From Lachnospiraceae bacterium UBA3802 (GTDB lineage Bacteria > Bacillota > Clostridia > Lachnospirales > Lachnospiraceae), in assembly GCA_002369155.1 (NCBI GenBank), contig DFEM01000007.1, positions 1-23,959 on the forward strand: a stretch of DNA of 23,959 bases, read 5' to 3'. The position numbers and the translations under genes are program-made. Numbering within the stretch: the stretch's first letter is position 1; every line of letters starts with the position of its first letter. Below are positions 14,652 to 23,255 of the stretch, in pieces. Under the pieces are notes generated by a model, which was given only the letters and a program-made list of their open reading frames with translations, had not been told where the DNA came from and searched no databases.

Positions 14652-17042
14652 CTATAACGATTCGTGGAATGTACGGGAGATAACATCCATCTGCTGCTCT
14701 TTGGTAAGCTTTATAAAGTTTACTGCATAACCCGAAACACGGATTGTGAGCTGAGGATATTTCTCTGGATTTTCCATTGCATCAAGAAGCGTTTCTCTGT
14801 TAAGAACGTTAACGTTCAAATGATGTCCGCCCTTGGTTACATAGCCGTCAAGAAGTGAGATGAGGTTTTCGATCTGAGCTTCGTTGGCATCGGGTGCTAC
14901 GTATACCTTATCAACTTCTTCGTTTATGCAATCTTCTCCGGCAGCCTTGTTGGCTGTATCCGAGAATGAATTGTTCTCTTCGGCAACTGCATTAATTGCT
15001 ATGCCTGCGCCTTTTTCGTTATCAAATTTAACAAAGTTATCATCAGTCTTTCCGAGTGCGGAAGGAATGATTGAGAATGTATTTGAAATACCGTCCTGTG
15101 CATCCTTGAAAGGAAGCTTTGCTACTGAAGCAAGCGATGCAACGGCACCTGATGAATCTCTTCCGTACATGGGGTTGGCACCGGGTGCGAAAGGAGCGCC
15201 CTTGGGACGTCCGTCGGGTGTTGCGCCTGTGTTCTTTCCGTATACGACATTGGATGTAATCGTAAGAACGGAAGTTGTGGGTACGGAATTACGATAAGTC
15301 TGATGTGAACGAACCATGTTCATGAAGTTTGAAACGATTTCTTTTGCAATCGAATCAACTCTGTCATCATCGTTGCCGTACTTGGGATAATCACCCGTAA
15401 TCTTAAAGTCAACGATGATATCGTCATCGTCACGGATGGGCTCAACCTTGGCATATTTGATGGCGGAGAGCGAGTCTGTAACTACTGAAAGACCAGCAAT
15501 ACCTGTAGCAAAGATTCTTGTTACGTCTCTGTCATGAAGTGCCATCTGAGCACGTTCGTAATTATATTTATCATGCATGTAATGAATGATGTTAAGCGTA
15601 TTTACATAGATACCCGCAAGCCACTCCATCATGAATGTGAAACTGTCCATAACGGTATCGTAATCGAGCACATCGCCCTGGTAACGACGAAGAGCGATAG
15701 GTCCGACCTGCTTTTTGGTAATCTCATCCACGCCGCCGTTAAGCGAGTAAAGTAGACATTTTGCAAGGTTTGCTCTGGCTCCGAAAAACTGCATTTCCTT
15801 GCCGAGCTTCATGGATGATACGCAGCATGCGATAGCGTAGTCATCACCTTTGTTAACTCTCATCAAATCATCATTTTCATACTGGATTGCCGATGTCTTG
15901 ATTGACATTCTCGCACAGTATCTCTTGAAGGGTTCAGGGAGTCTTGTGGACCAGAGAATCGTAAGGTTGGGCTCGGGAGCCGGTCCTAAATTCTCCAGTG
16001 TATGAAGATATCTGTAAGACATCTTTGTAACCATGTGACGTCCGTCAATTCCCACGCCGCCGATTGATTCCGTTGCCCAAATGGGATCGCCGGAAAAGAG
16101 TTCGTTGTACTTTGGAGTTCTTGCAAACTTAACGATACGAAGCTTCATGATGAAGTGGTCGACCATCTCCTGAATCTGACGCTCGGAGAATGTACCGTTT
16201 GCAAGGTCTCTTGAAGCATAGATATCAAGGAATGTGGTTGTACGGCCGACACTCATTGCTGCGCCGTTTTGCTCCTTGATAGCCGATAAATATCCGAAAT
16301 ATATAGCCTGAATGGCTTCTTTTACATTGGTTGCGGGATGTGAAATATCACAGCCGTAGGACTCAGCGAGCTTCTTCATAAGTTCGAGTGCTCTTACCTG
16401 CTCGGTGAGTTCTTCTCTGGTTCTGATTACTTCGTCATTCATGACTTTTCCGCAGGTGTGTTTCTGACGAAGCTTGTCTTCTATCAATATATCGATTCCG
16501 TAAAGTGCGATACGTCTGTAGTCGCCGATGATTCGTCCTCTTCCGTATGCATCGGGAAGTCCCGTGATGATATGGGATGAACGGCATGCACGCATTTCAG
16601 TGGTATATGCGTCAAAGCATCCGGCATTGTGTGTCTTTCTGTAATATGTAAAGAAATCCTTGATCTCGGGATCTATCTCATAGCCGTGCTCAGCCAATGC
16701 CTGCTCAGCCATTCTGATACCGCCGAAAGGATGAAGCGGTCTCTTAAAAGGTTCATCTGTCTGAAGACCTACAATCTGCTCCTTTTCCTTGTCAAGGTAT
16801 CCGGGCTCATGCGATGTAATCATGGATACGTTTCTTGTATCCATATTGACTGCGCCGCCCTTTTCACGCTCTTCTTTGGAAAGTTCCATTACCTGTTCCC
16901 ACAAAGCAAGTGTGTTCTTTGTGGCAGGCTCTAAGAAGCTTTCGTCTCCGTCATAGGGAACGTAATTTTCCTGAATAAAATCTCTGACATTAATTTCTGT
17001 CTGCCATTTGTTTCCTTTAAAATCTCTCCACTGCGGAATCAT
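14652..17042 (-). CDS. pflB: Pyruvate formate-lyase (formate acetyltransferase)
   Basis: This glycyl-radical enzyme splits pyruvate with CoA into acetyl-CoA and formate, the central step of mixed-acid fermentation. The adjacent catalytic cysteines are in IACCVSSM (Cys406-Cys407 with this start). The glycyl-radical loop RVSGYAVNF is near the C-terminus (Gly771). [28 protein letters not shown] and [12 protein letters not shown] segments are family-typical. Length is 796 residues, against about 760 for E. coli PflB. The extra length includes a segment around [21 protein letters not shown] choose the ATG at 17042 ([10 protein letters not shown]) because GGAG lies 7 bases upstream and family members begin this way; the frame is open for 15 more codons. 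Activase pflA is two genes downstream. Confidence 0.96.
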   Translation of the reverse strand: MIPQWRDFKGNKWQTEINVRDFIQENYVPYDGDESFLEPATKNTLALWEQVMELSKEEREKGGAVNMDTRNVSMITSHEPGYLDKEKEQIVGLQTDEPFKRPLHPFGGIRMAEQALAEHGYEIDPEIKDFFTYYRKTHNAGCFDAYTTEMRACRSSHIITGLPDAYGRGRIIGDYRRIALYGIDILIEDKLRQKHTCGKVMNDEVIRTREELTEQVRALELMKKLAESYGCDISHPATNVKEAIQAIYFGYLSAIKEQNGAAMSVGRTTTFLDIYASRDLANGTFSERQIQEMVDHFIMKLRIVKFARTPKYNELFSGDPIWATESIGGVGIDGRHMVTKMSYRYLHTLENLGPAPEPNLTILWSTRLPEPFKRYCARMSIKTSAIQYENDDLMRVNKGDDYAIACCVSSMKLGKEMQFFGARANLAKCLLYSLNGGVDEITKKQVGPIALRRYQGDVLDYDTVMDSFTFMMEWLAGIYVNTLNIIHYMHDKYNYERAQMALHDRDVTRIFATGIAGLSVVTDSLSAIKYAKVEPIRDDDDIIVDFKITGDYPKYGNDDDRVDSIAKEIVSNFMNMVRSHQTYRNSVPTTSVLTITSNVVYGKNTGATPDGRPKGAPFAPGANPMYGRDSSGAVASLASVAKLPFKDAQDGISNTFSIIPSALGKTDDNFVKFDNEKGAGIAINAVAEENNSFSDTANKAAGEDCINEEVDKVYVAPDANEAQIENLISLLDGYVTKGGHHLNVNVLNRETLLDAMENPEKYPQLTIRVSGYAVNFIKLTKEQQMDVISRTFHESL

Positions 17043-17322
17043 TTCACATCTCCATTTTCTTTTCAAAAAACATCTTACTCTTCCCATTATATGAATATTA
17101 TTTTTTTAATCAAGAGGATTTTTATCTTTTAACCACAATATAATGTGTTTTTAAAAAATGCCTGCACAATTTCGTGTATTTTTGGGCATATCGAACATAA
17201 AAAAGCCACTTTCCGGATTTTATTTGAACAATTTGGATATTATCCCGTCAAAAAAGGTTTTATTTTATGCCTTCTTATATTAAAATGTTTCTGTAGGCAT
17301 AAACAGATTTTGAGAGGTTATC
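17043..17322. other. Divergent intergenic region between pflB and the GH9 gene
   Basis: A 280-base A/T-rich spacer that must hold promoters for both divergent genes. On the plus strand an inverted repeat TTTATGCCT / AGGCATAAA (17264-17272 and 17295-17303) encloses a TATATTAAAAT stretch that could be a -10, so it may be an operator. Further left, CACAATATAATGTG (17134-17147 or so) is a partial dyad near the pflB side. No consensus -35/-10 pair was found for either gene, and no small ORF here has a credible ribosome-binding site. Confidence 0.5.
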
Positions 17323-19689
17323 ATGAAAAAACAAAAACTTTTATCCGTATTACTTACAGGAATCATGGTATTTTCGTTTGCCGGATGTACCAATAACGCT
17401 CAGGTACCGGACGGACCCGTTGTTCCGGACGATGTCGAAGAGCCTCCGACAGAGAGTTGGGAACTTCCCGAAGTTAACTGGGGAGAAGGACTTTTCGACG
17501 GAAAGACCTTAATAGATGATCATTTCGAAGACGACGAGACATTCTCCTGGGGAACATATTCAAACGGCGGCACGTTTAATCTTTATACAGAAAACGGAGA
17601 AATGGTCGCAGATATCGAAAACACCGGAAGTCTTGATTATGCATGTCAGCTTTACAGAGATGATTACGAGCTTAATCAGGATGGTGTCTATGAAATTCAA
17701 TTTACCATACGAAGCGATATCGACAGACTCATGCAGTGGAGATTTCAGATAAACGGCGGCGATTATCACGCTTACTATATGGAAGATCAAGTTCCCATCG
17801 GACCCGAGCCGCAAAGAATTACGGCAACTTTCACAATGGAGGAAGAGACGGACCCCGCTCCGAGATTTTGTTTTAATTTAGGATTTTTTGACGGTATGGA
17901 CAGTTCAAAAGCTCACAAAGTTTATATAGATGATTTTAACGTAACTCTTAAAGATGCAAGCAATGCCAAGGCGGCTCCCGAGGAAAAAGGTCCCATTGCA
18001 CTTAAGGTAAACCAGGTAGGATACAAACCCGGCGACATTAAAAAGGTTGTACTTGCTTCCAAAGAGAGAATCGATACATTCGATATATGCGATGCTTCCA
18101 CAAACGAAGTTGTATATACAGGTAAATTTGCGGAAGAATACGTAATGTCGACAAACGGTGACGGAAAGACATTTACGGGTGATTTCAGCGAATTCAAAAC
18201 ACCCGGAAAATACTACATTTGCGCTGAAGGTGTTGAAGATAATTCATATACCTTCCAAATCGCCGACAATGTATTTGACGATGTGGCAAAGGCAACTGTC
18301 AGAATGCTTTACTTACAGCGCTGCGGATGCGAAGTCACCAAAGAACTCGGCGGAAAATTCGCACACGATGTCTGCCATAATACCGATGCTAAAATCTATG
18401 GAACAAATGATTATATCGATGTTTCCGGCGGATGGCACGATGCAGGCGATTACGGAAGATACGTGGTTGCAGGTGCAAAGACAATCGGTGATTTGTTCTT
18501 AACTTATGAAGACTGCCCCAAAGCTTCGGGCGATGATTATGATATCCCAGAAAGCGGTAACGGCGTTCCCGATATTCTTGACGAAGCAAGATACGAGCTT
18601 GAATGGATGCTTAAAATGCAGGCAGATAACGGCGGTGTATATCACAAGGTAACCTGTGCCGTATTCCCCGGAACGGTAATGCCTGAAGAAGAAACAGACG
18701 AGCTTATCGTATGTCCCGTATCAACGACAGCTACAGGCGATTTTGCCGCAGTAATGGCAAAGGCAGCAAGACTTTATAAAAAATATGATGCGGATTTCGC
18801 CGATACATGCCTCGAAGCAGCATTAAAAGCATATGCATACATGGAAGCAAATGCAGAAGCCGATGAAGTCGGATTCACCAATCCTTCCGATATCTCAACA
18901 GGTGAATATCCCGATGATCATAATACAGATGAATATATCTGGGCGGCTGTAGAGCTTTACCTTACAACAGGCGATTCAGCATATCTTTCAACAATCAGAT
19001 CTCTTACCGAAAAGACTTTCAGAGCCGGTCTCGGATGGGCTGATATGGGCGAATATGCAATGTATGATTATCTTAAGGTAAAAGGAATGAAGGAGCCTCC
19101 GGTAATCAACTCGGCCAACATTCCCGCAGATGGCAGCGAAGCAGTACCTACCGATGAAGAAATCAAGGCCTTCTACGATGCTTTGGACGATAACGATTAC
19201 ATCAGAATCAAGTTCTCTGAAAAGATGAATCTCTTCGCATCCACGGCACTTGAGAATTCCACTACCGATCCTTACTTCTCTTCACTTCGAATCTATCCTT
19301 GGGGAAGTAACATGACCATCGCCAACAACGGCATCTTATACAGAATGATGTATAACCTCACAGGCGATCAGATTTACAACGAATATGCAAGATACCAGAT
19401 AGATTATCTCCTCGGTGTCAATGCCGTAGCTTACAGCTATGTAACAGGCTTTGGCGATCATGCGGCAGAGAATCCTCACCACAGACCTTCACAGGCCAAG
19501 GGAAGCGCAATGCCGGGTATGCTCGTCGGCGGACCAAACTCCACTCCCGCAGATCCTTACGCAATCAAAGTTCTTTCCAACAAAGTCGGAGGAAGCTGCT
19601 ACGTAGACAACGACACGGCATATTCCATCAACGAAATCACAATCTACTGGAATTCACCGCTAATCTACTTATTGCAAATGTATAAATAA
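17323..19689 (+). CDS. Surface lipoprotein endoglucanase/cellulase, glycoside hydrolase family 9
   Basis: Predicted secreted beta-1,4-glucanase of 788 residues, anchored as a lipoprotein: signal MKKQKLLSVLLTGIMVFSFA and Cys22 in FAGC. Domain order: a short acidic/proline linker (25-50), a CBM4/9-like jelly roll (about 57-211), an Ig-like CelD_N domain (about 225-315, starting ALKVNQVGYKPGD), and the GH9 catalytic domain (about 320-788). Catalytic features are GGWHDAGDYGRY with Asp373 and Asp376, the ENPHHRPSQA histidine motif (about 716-725), and NEITIYWNSPL with Glu771 as likely general acid. All key residues are present, so it should be active. GAGAGG lies 5 bases before the ATG. The gene is alone on this strand and ends at a strong terminator. 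Preferred glucan cannot be told. Confidence 0.93.
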   Translation: MKKQKLLSVLLTGIMVFSFAGCTNNAQVPDGPVVPDDVEEPPTESWELPEVNWGEGLFDGKTLIDDHFEDDETFSWGTYSNGGTFNLYTENGEMVADIENTGSLDYACQLYRDDYELNQDGVYEIQFTIRSDIDRLMQWRFQINGGDYHAYYMEDQVPIGPEPQRITATFTMEEETDPAPRFCFNLGFFDGMDSSKAHKVYIDDFNVTLKDASNAKAAPEEKGPIALKVNQVGYKPGDIKKVVLASKERIDTFDICDASTNEVVYTGKFAEEYVMSTNGDGKTFTGDFSEFKTPGKYYICAEGVEDNSYTFQIADNVFDDVAKATVRMLYLQRCGCEVTKELGGKFAHDVCHNTDAKIYGTNDYIDVSGGWHDAGDYGRYVVAGAKTIGDLFLTYEDCPKASGDDYDIPESGNGVPDILDEARYELEWMLKMQADNGGVYHKVTCAVFPGTVMPEEETDELIVCPVSTTATGDFAAVMAKAARLYKKYDADFADTCLEAALKAYAYMEANAEADEVGFTNPSDISTGEYPDDHNTDEYIWAAVELYLTTGDSAYLSTIRSLTEKTFRAGLGWADMGEYAMYDYLKVKGMKEPPVINSANIPADGSEAVPTDEEIKAFYDALDDNDYIRIKFSEKMNLFASTALENSTTDPYFSSLRIYPWGSNMTIANNGILYRMMYNLTGDQIYNEYARYQIDYLLGVNAVAYSYVTGFGDHAAENPHHRPSQAKGSAMPGMLVGGPNSTPADPYAIKVLSNKVGGSCYVDNDTAYSINEITIYWNSPLIYLLQMYK

Positions 19690-19696
19690 AAACTAT

Positions 19697-19727
19697 GCCG
19701 GATATCAAATGATATCCGGCTCTTTTT
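19697..19727. terminator. Bidirectional terminator between GH9 and GDP-fucose synthase genes
   Basis: A perfect 10-bp stem GCCGGATATC-AAAT-GATATCCGGC (19697-19720) is followed on the plus strand by TCTTTTT. On the minus strand it is followed by ATAGTTTTTA. It lies just after the GH9 stop and 5 bases beyond the end of the convergent fcl gene, so it probably serves both. Confidence 0.88.
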
Positions 19728-20670
19728 ATCTCTCGGCCCTCATGGGGTTGTTAAGGAAGTCGTCGTAGGTGAGCTTGATGCCTTCTTCCAGTTCGGTCTT
19801 GTAGGTCCAGCCGAGCTTGGCGGCTTTGCTTACATCAAGAAGTTTTCTCGGCGTGCCGTTAGGCTTGCTTGAATCCCAGAGGATCTCGCCTTCGTAGCCG
19901 ACGATTTTTGCTACGAGTTTGGTTAATTCTTTGATGGTGATTTCCTTGCCTGTTCCGGCGTTTACGGTTTCGTTGCCGCTGTAATTGTTCATAAGGAATA
20001 CGCAGAGGTTTGCGAGGTCATCAACGTAGAGGAATTCGCGAAGCGGTGAACCGTCGCCCCAGCACGTTACAGACTTAAGGCCTGCTTCCTTGGCTTCATG
20101 GAAACGTCTTATCAGTGCGGGAAGAACATGTGAATGTGTGGGGTGATAATTGTCGTTTGGTCCGTAAAGGTTGGTGGGCATTACGGATATGTAATCCGTG
20201 CCGTACTGTCTGTTTAAAAACTCGCAGTATTTAAGGCCGGATATCTTTGCAAGAGCATATGCCTCGTTAGTCTTCTCAAGTTCCGAAGTCAAAAGACAGT
20301 CTTCTTTCATGGGCTGTGGCGCAAGACGGGGATATATGCATGATGAGCCGAGGAATTCAAGTTTTTTGCATCCGTTTTGCCAGGCTGAATGAATTACATT
20401 CATCTCAAGCGTCATGTTGTAATACATAAAGTCTGCAAGTGCACTCTGGTTGGCTTCGATTCCGCCGACCTTTGCCGCTGCAAGAAATACATATTCTGGT
20501 TTTTCTTCTTCGAAAAACTTCTCAACCGCATCCTGTCTGCAAAGATCGAGCTCAGCATGAGTACGTGTGATTATATTGTTATAGCCTTCTCTTTGAAGTT
20601 CGCGGTATATCGCGCTTCCGACCATGCCTTTGTGGCCGGCTACATATATTTTCGCATTTTTATCCATCAT
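19726..20670 (-). CDS. fcl: GDP-L-fucose synthase
   Basis: This NADPH-dependent SDR enzyme epimerises and reduces GDP-4-keto-6-deoxy-mannose to GDP-L-fucose, a donor for surface glycans. The Rossmann motif GHKGMVGSA is at residues 12-20. The catalytic Ser is in GSSCIYP (108-114), and Tyr138 and Lys142 form YALAK. PTNLYGPNDNYHPTHSHVLP and WGDGSPLREFLYVDD are strongly family-specific. Length (314) is normal. Two ATGs are adjacent (20670 and 20667); AAGGAG is 9 bases from the first, which I use. The partner GDP-mannose dehydratase (gmd), which often adjoins fcl, is not in the window. The gene is convergent with the GH9 gene and follows no same-strand neighbour closely. Confidence 0.94.
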   Translation of the reverse strand: MMDKNAKIYVAGHKGMVGSAIYRELQREGYNNIITRTHAELDLCRQDAVEKFFEEEKPEYVFLAAAKVGGIEANQSALADFMYYNMTLEMNVIHSAWQNGCKKLEFLGSSCIYPRLAPQPMKEDCLLTSELEKTNEAYALAKISGLKYCEFLNRQYGTDYISVMPTNLYGPNDNYHPTHSHVLPALIRRFHEAKEAGLKSVTCWGDGSPLREFLYVDDLANLCVFLMNNYSGNETVNAGTGKEITIKELTKLVAKIVGYEGEILWDSSKPNGTPRKLLDVSKAAKLGWTYKTELEEGIKLTYDDFLNNPMRAER

Positions 20671-20752
20671 TTTTTATTGCTCCTTAAATTTCAATACTGT
20701 AATGATAGCACCAAAAATACGCTCCCGCAACACGTACGAAAACCAGCCTAAT

Positions 20753-20786
20753 AAAAAAACATCCGATGCTTTTTAATCATCAGATG
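20753..20786 (-). terminator. Rho-independent terminator after the diguanylate cyclase gene
   Basis: On the minus strand CATCTGATG (20786-20778) pairs with CATCGGATG (20768-20760) in a 9-bp stem with one G-U pair and a 9-base loop, then seven T. On the plus strand the same stem has a C/A mismatch, so termination is mainly for the minus-strand gene. Confidence 0.82.
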
Positions 20787-20826
20787 CTTTTTTATTATCT
20801 AAAGTAAAATGGACTTTACTGATTTA

Positions 20827-22125
20827 TCAGCCGATTCTCGTGCAGTTTCTTCCGTCGGATTTAGCCTTGTAAAGAGCTTTGTCCATACGATCGAATGCTT
20901 CGTTGAAATTGTCTTCTTTGATAATCTGTGTTATACCGCAGCTGCAGGTAATATTGCCGGCAACCTTGAAATCTTCGGCTGCAACTTTGCTTCTGATTTC
21001 TTCGGCATATCTTTTGGCGGTTTCACTGTCTGCATCATAGCAAACCACCACGAATTCTTCGCCGCCCCATCTTCCGATAACGGAATTCTTGCCCTCGAAA
21101 TGCTGCCTTAACATATATGCGAAATGCTTAAGTGTCATATCGCCTACGGCATGTCCGTGCTTATCGTTGACATTCTTGAAGAAGTCTATATCAAACATCA
21201 TCATCGAGATATGTCTCTTGGTACGTCCGACTATCTCGATGCTGTTGTAAATTTCAGTCTCGATTCTTCCGTGGTTAAATACGTCTGTAAGTGCATCCTT
21301 GGAAGCAAGCTCCTCGTATTTCTTAAGTGTCGACATAAGCTGTACGGAATTCTCGTGAATATCCTGTACCATGAAGACGTAACGGAAGTCTTCTTCGCTG
21401 TTTGTGGTCTCGGCACGGGAGAAAATAAGTTTAACCCAGATGAATTTGCCTTCAAGGTTTTGCATGAGGCAGTCAAACGATGATGTACGTCCCGGCATAA
21501 GATTCTTTTTCAAATACTCGGGATCCGTTCTCTCGAGGAACATTGACTGATCGTCAGGCCAGATCATGTTGACAATCATCATTCTCCACTCGGAGTATTT
21601 GATGCTCGAATGCATTGTGTCATCGGAGATTTCTGTAATACTGATACTGCTGGTGGAATCCTTGAACAAATCGATATACATCGAGAAAAGATATGTGTTC
21701 TGGATGGTGGTAACTTTTTCGTTGGTGAAGAAATCCTTCATGTATTCGCTGTTGTCGAGTTCATCAAGGATGATGAGGTAATAGTTCTCTTCAACGGGAT
21801 AGATGGTCATCTGAACCGCGTGTGTATTACCGCCCTCTTCAATCTTAAGTCTCTTGGAATATTTACCGCTGAACTTGCCGAATGTAGGAATAAATACCTG
21901 ATAATCTTCGGTAACTTTGTCCATGGAATCATTTAAATGGAACCAGAGTTTTTCAATCAGAGCCTTGTAACTTCCCGTTTCATCGATAAAATCGGTAAAC
22001 ATGCCTCTTTTAACGACAGTCTTGTATATATCCGTCTCGGCATCTACCAAGAGAACCGCATCAAGATTGTCCTTGATAAATTGCGTGATTTCTTCAATCG
22101 TGTAATCAGTAATATTCTTTCCCAT
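20827..22125 (-). CDS. Diguanylate cyclase with N-terminal PAS-like sensor region
   Basis: Predicted to make c-di-GMP from two GTP. The C-terminal GGDEF domain (about residues 268-430) has the intact active-site motif GGEEF (354-358) in GRWGGEEFVVV, plus FDIDFFKNVNDKHGHAVGD and the signature segment ASKDALTDVFNHGRI. The N-terminal ~260 residues look like two PAS folds (about 20-125 and 145-260) joined by a helical connector to the cyclase. No membrane segment is seen, so it is cytosolic. The positions where an RxxD inhibitory site should lie, five residues before GGEEF, read GKNS, so product feedback through that site is not expected. I start at 22125 because GGAGGA lies 6 bases upstream; the frame is open six codons further. 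Confidence 0.9.
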   Translation of the reverse strand: MGKNITDYTIEEITQFIKDNLDAVLLVDAETDIYKTVVKRGMFTDFIDETGSYKALIEKLWFHLNDSMDKVTEDYQVFIPTFGKFSGKYSKRLKIEEGGNTHAVQMTIYPVEENYYLIILDELDNSEYMKDFFTNEKVTTIQNTYLFSMYIDLFKDSTSSISITEISDDTMHSSIKYSEWRMMIVNMIWPDDQSMFLERTDPEYLKKNLMPGRTSSFDCLMQNLEGKFIWVKLIFSRAETTNSEEDFRYVFMVQDIHENSVQLMSTLKKYEELASKDALTDVFNHGRIETEIYNSIEIVGRTKRHISMMMFDIDFFKNVNDKHGHAVGDMTLKHFAYMLRQHFEGKNSVIGRWGGEEFVVVCYDADSETAKRYAEEIRSKVAAEDFKVAGNITCSCGITQIIKEDNFNEAFDRMDKALYKAKSDGRNCTRIG

Positions 22126-22298
22126 GTAAATTCCTCCGTACACATTTTCTCCAATATTTTATGTTATCGGCAATTTTTTCCGAAATGTTTATCACCTTTT
22201 TTATAATTAAATATATGATTTTTTTATTTGCGAAATTATTTAGAATTTATAGGGTAAAAAACTGATATGCATATATTTTTCGGTAAGCTTTTTTATTG

Positions 22299-22304
22299 TA
22301 TAAT
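22299..22304 (+). promoter_or_regulatory. -10 element of the moxR-DUF58 pair
   Basis: TATAAT at 22299-22304 is a perfect -10, 29 bases before the moxR start codon. The -35 region at 17 bases spacing is only a T-run (TTTTTC), so the promoter is likely but not strong by sequence. The leader contains GGGGAG as the Shine-Dalgarno. Confidence 0.6.
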
Positions 22305-22333
22305 TAAAAAAATCAAAGTTTTGGGGAGAAAAC

Positions 22334-23254
22334 ATGATCAATAAATTAACGGAAAGCATAAACAAACATTTCATAGGGCATGAGGACGTTACGGAAAATG
22401 TCGTAATATGCCTCCTTGCAGGCGGACATGTGCTGCTTGAAGATGTCCCCGGTGTCGGAAAAACCACCCTGGCTAAAACTCTGGCAAAAGCAGTGAATTT
22501 AAGCTTCGGGCGTATCCAGTTTACTCCCGACACGCTTCCATCCGACGTTATCGGCGTTGAAATATTAAATACAAAAAACGGAAATTTCGAATACAGGGAA
22601 GGTGTGATAATGCATCAGCTCATCCTTGCAGACGAGATAAACCGTACTTCGCCAAAGACCCAGTCAAGTCTTCTTGAAGCCATGGCGGAAGGATACGTAA
22701 CCATCGACAAGGAGAGAAAAAAACTTCCGGAACCTTTCATGGTTATCGCTACCCAAAACCCGATTGAATTTCTTGGAACCTACCCTCTTCCGGAGGCGCA
22801 GATGGACCGTTTCATGATGAGACTCTCAATCGGTTATCCAAAAGCCGAAGGCGAGATCGAAATGACTAAAAAATTCCTTGACGGTGAAATAAATGATACA
22901 GTCGAGAGCGTCCTTGATGCGACAAATTTAATCGAGCTTAAAAAAGAAGTCGAAAAAGTCGGCATCGTAGATGATGTCATAAAATATGCAAACGACATAA
23001 TCGCCATGACTCGAAGCGAAAAAAGCTTTGTAATGGGAGCATCGCCCCGTGCCATGCTTCATCTTGTGCGTGCCGCTCAGGCAAAGGCCTTTATATCAGG
23101 ACGCGATTTCGTAACACCCGATGATATTAAAGACATAGCAATCAATACTTTGCATCACAGACTTACTCTTACATACGAGGCAAAGATTGCAGGCGAAGAT
23201 ATCGACAAATTGTTAAAATCCATAATTCTTAAGGCAAAAGTGCCGATGGTGTAA
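22334..23254 (+). CDS. MoxR-family AAA+ ATPase
   Basis: A 306-residue AAA+ ATPase of the MoxR group, thought to act as a chaperone in maturing or activating partner complexes, typically with DUF58 and VWA proteins encoded next to it. Walker A is DVPGVGKTT (37-45), Walker B is LILADEINR (96-104), sensor 1 is IATQNP (138-143), and the arginine-finger region is EAQMDRF (154-160). The C-terminal lid domain contains GASPRAMLHLVRAAQA, typical of the family. GGGGAG stands 5 bases before the ATG. The next gene starts 1 base after this stop codon, so the two are translationally linked. The particular client is unknown. Confidence 0.94.
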   Translation: MINKLTESINKHFIGHEDVTENVVICLLAGGHVLLEDVPGVGKTTLAKTLAKAVNLSFGRIQFTPDTLPSDVIGVEILNTKNGNFEYREGVIMHQLILADEINRTSPKTQSSLLEAMAEGYVTIDKERKKLPEPFMVIATQNPIEFLGTYPLPEAQMDRFMMRLSIGYPKAEGEIEMTKKFLDGEINDTVESVLDATNLIELKKEVEKVGIVDDVIKYANDIIAMTRSEKSFVMGASPRAMLHLVRAAQAKAFISGRDFVTPDDIKDIAINTLHHRLTLTYEAKIAGEDIDKLLKSIILKAKVPMV

Positions 23255-23255
23255 A

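Noticed and set aside
17043..17087. Fifteen extra codons at the start of pflB
   Set aside because: The downstream ATG has GGAG at proper spacing and matches the family N-terminus; the extension has no ribosome-binding site.
22145..22333. Promoter of the diguanylate cyclase gene in the divergent spacer
   Set aside because: Several A/T-rich hexamers are present on the minus strand, but none pairs with a -35 at acceptable spacing, so none is reported.
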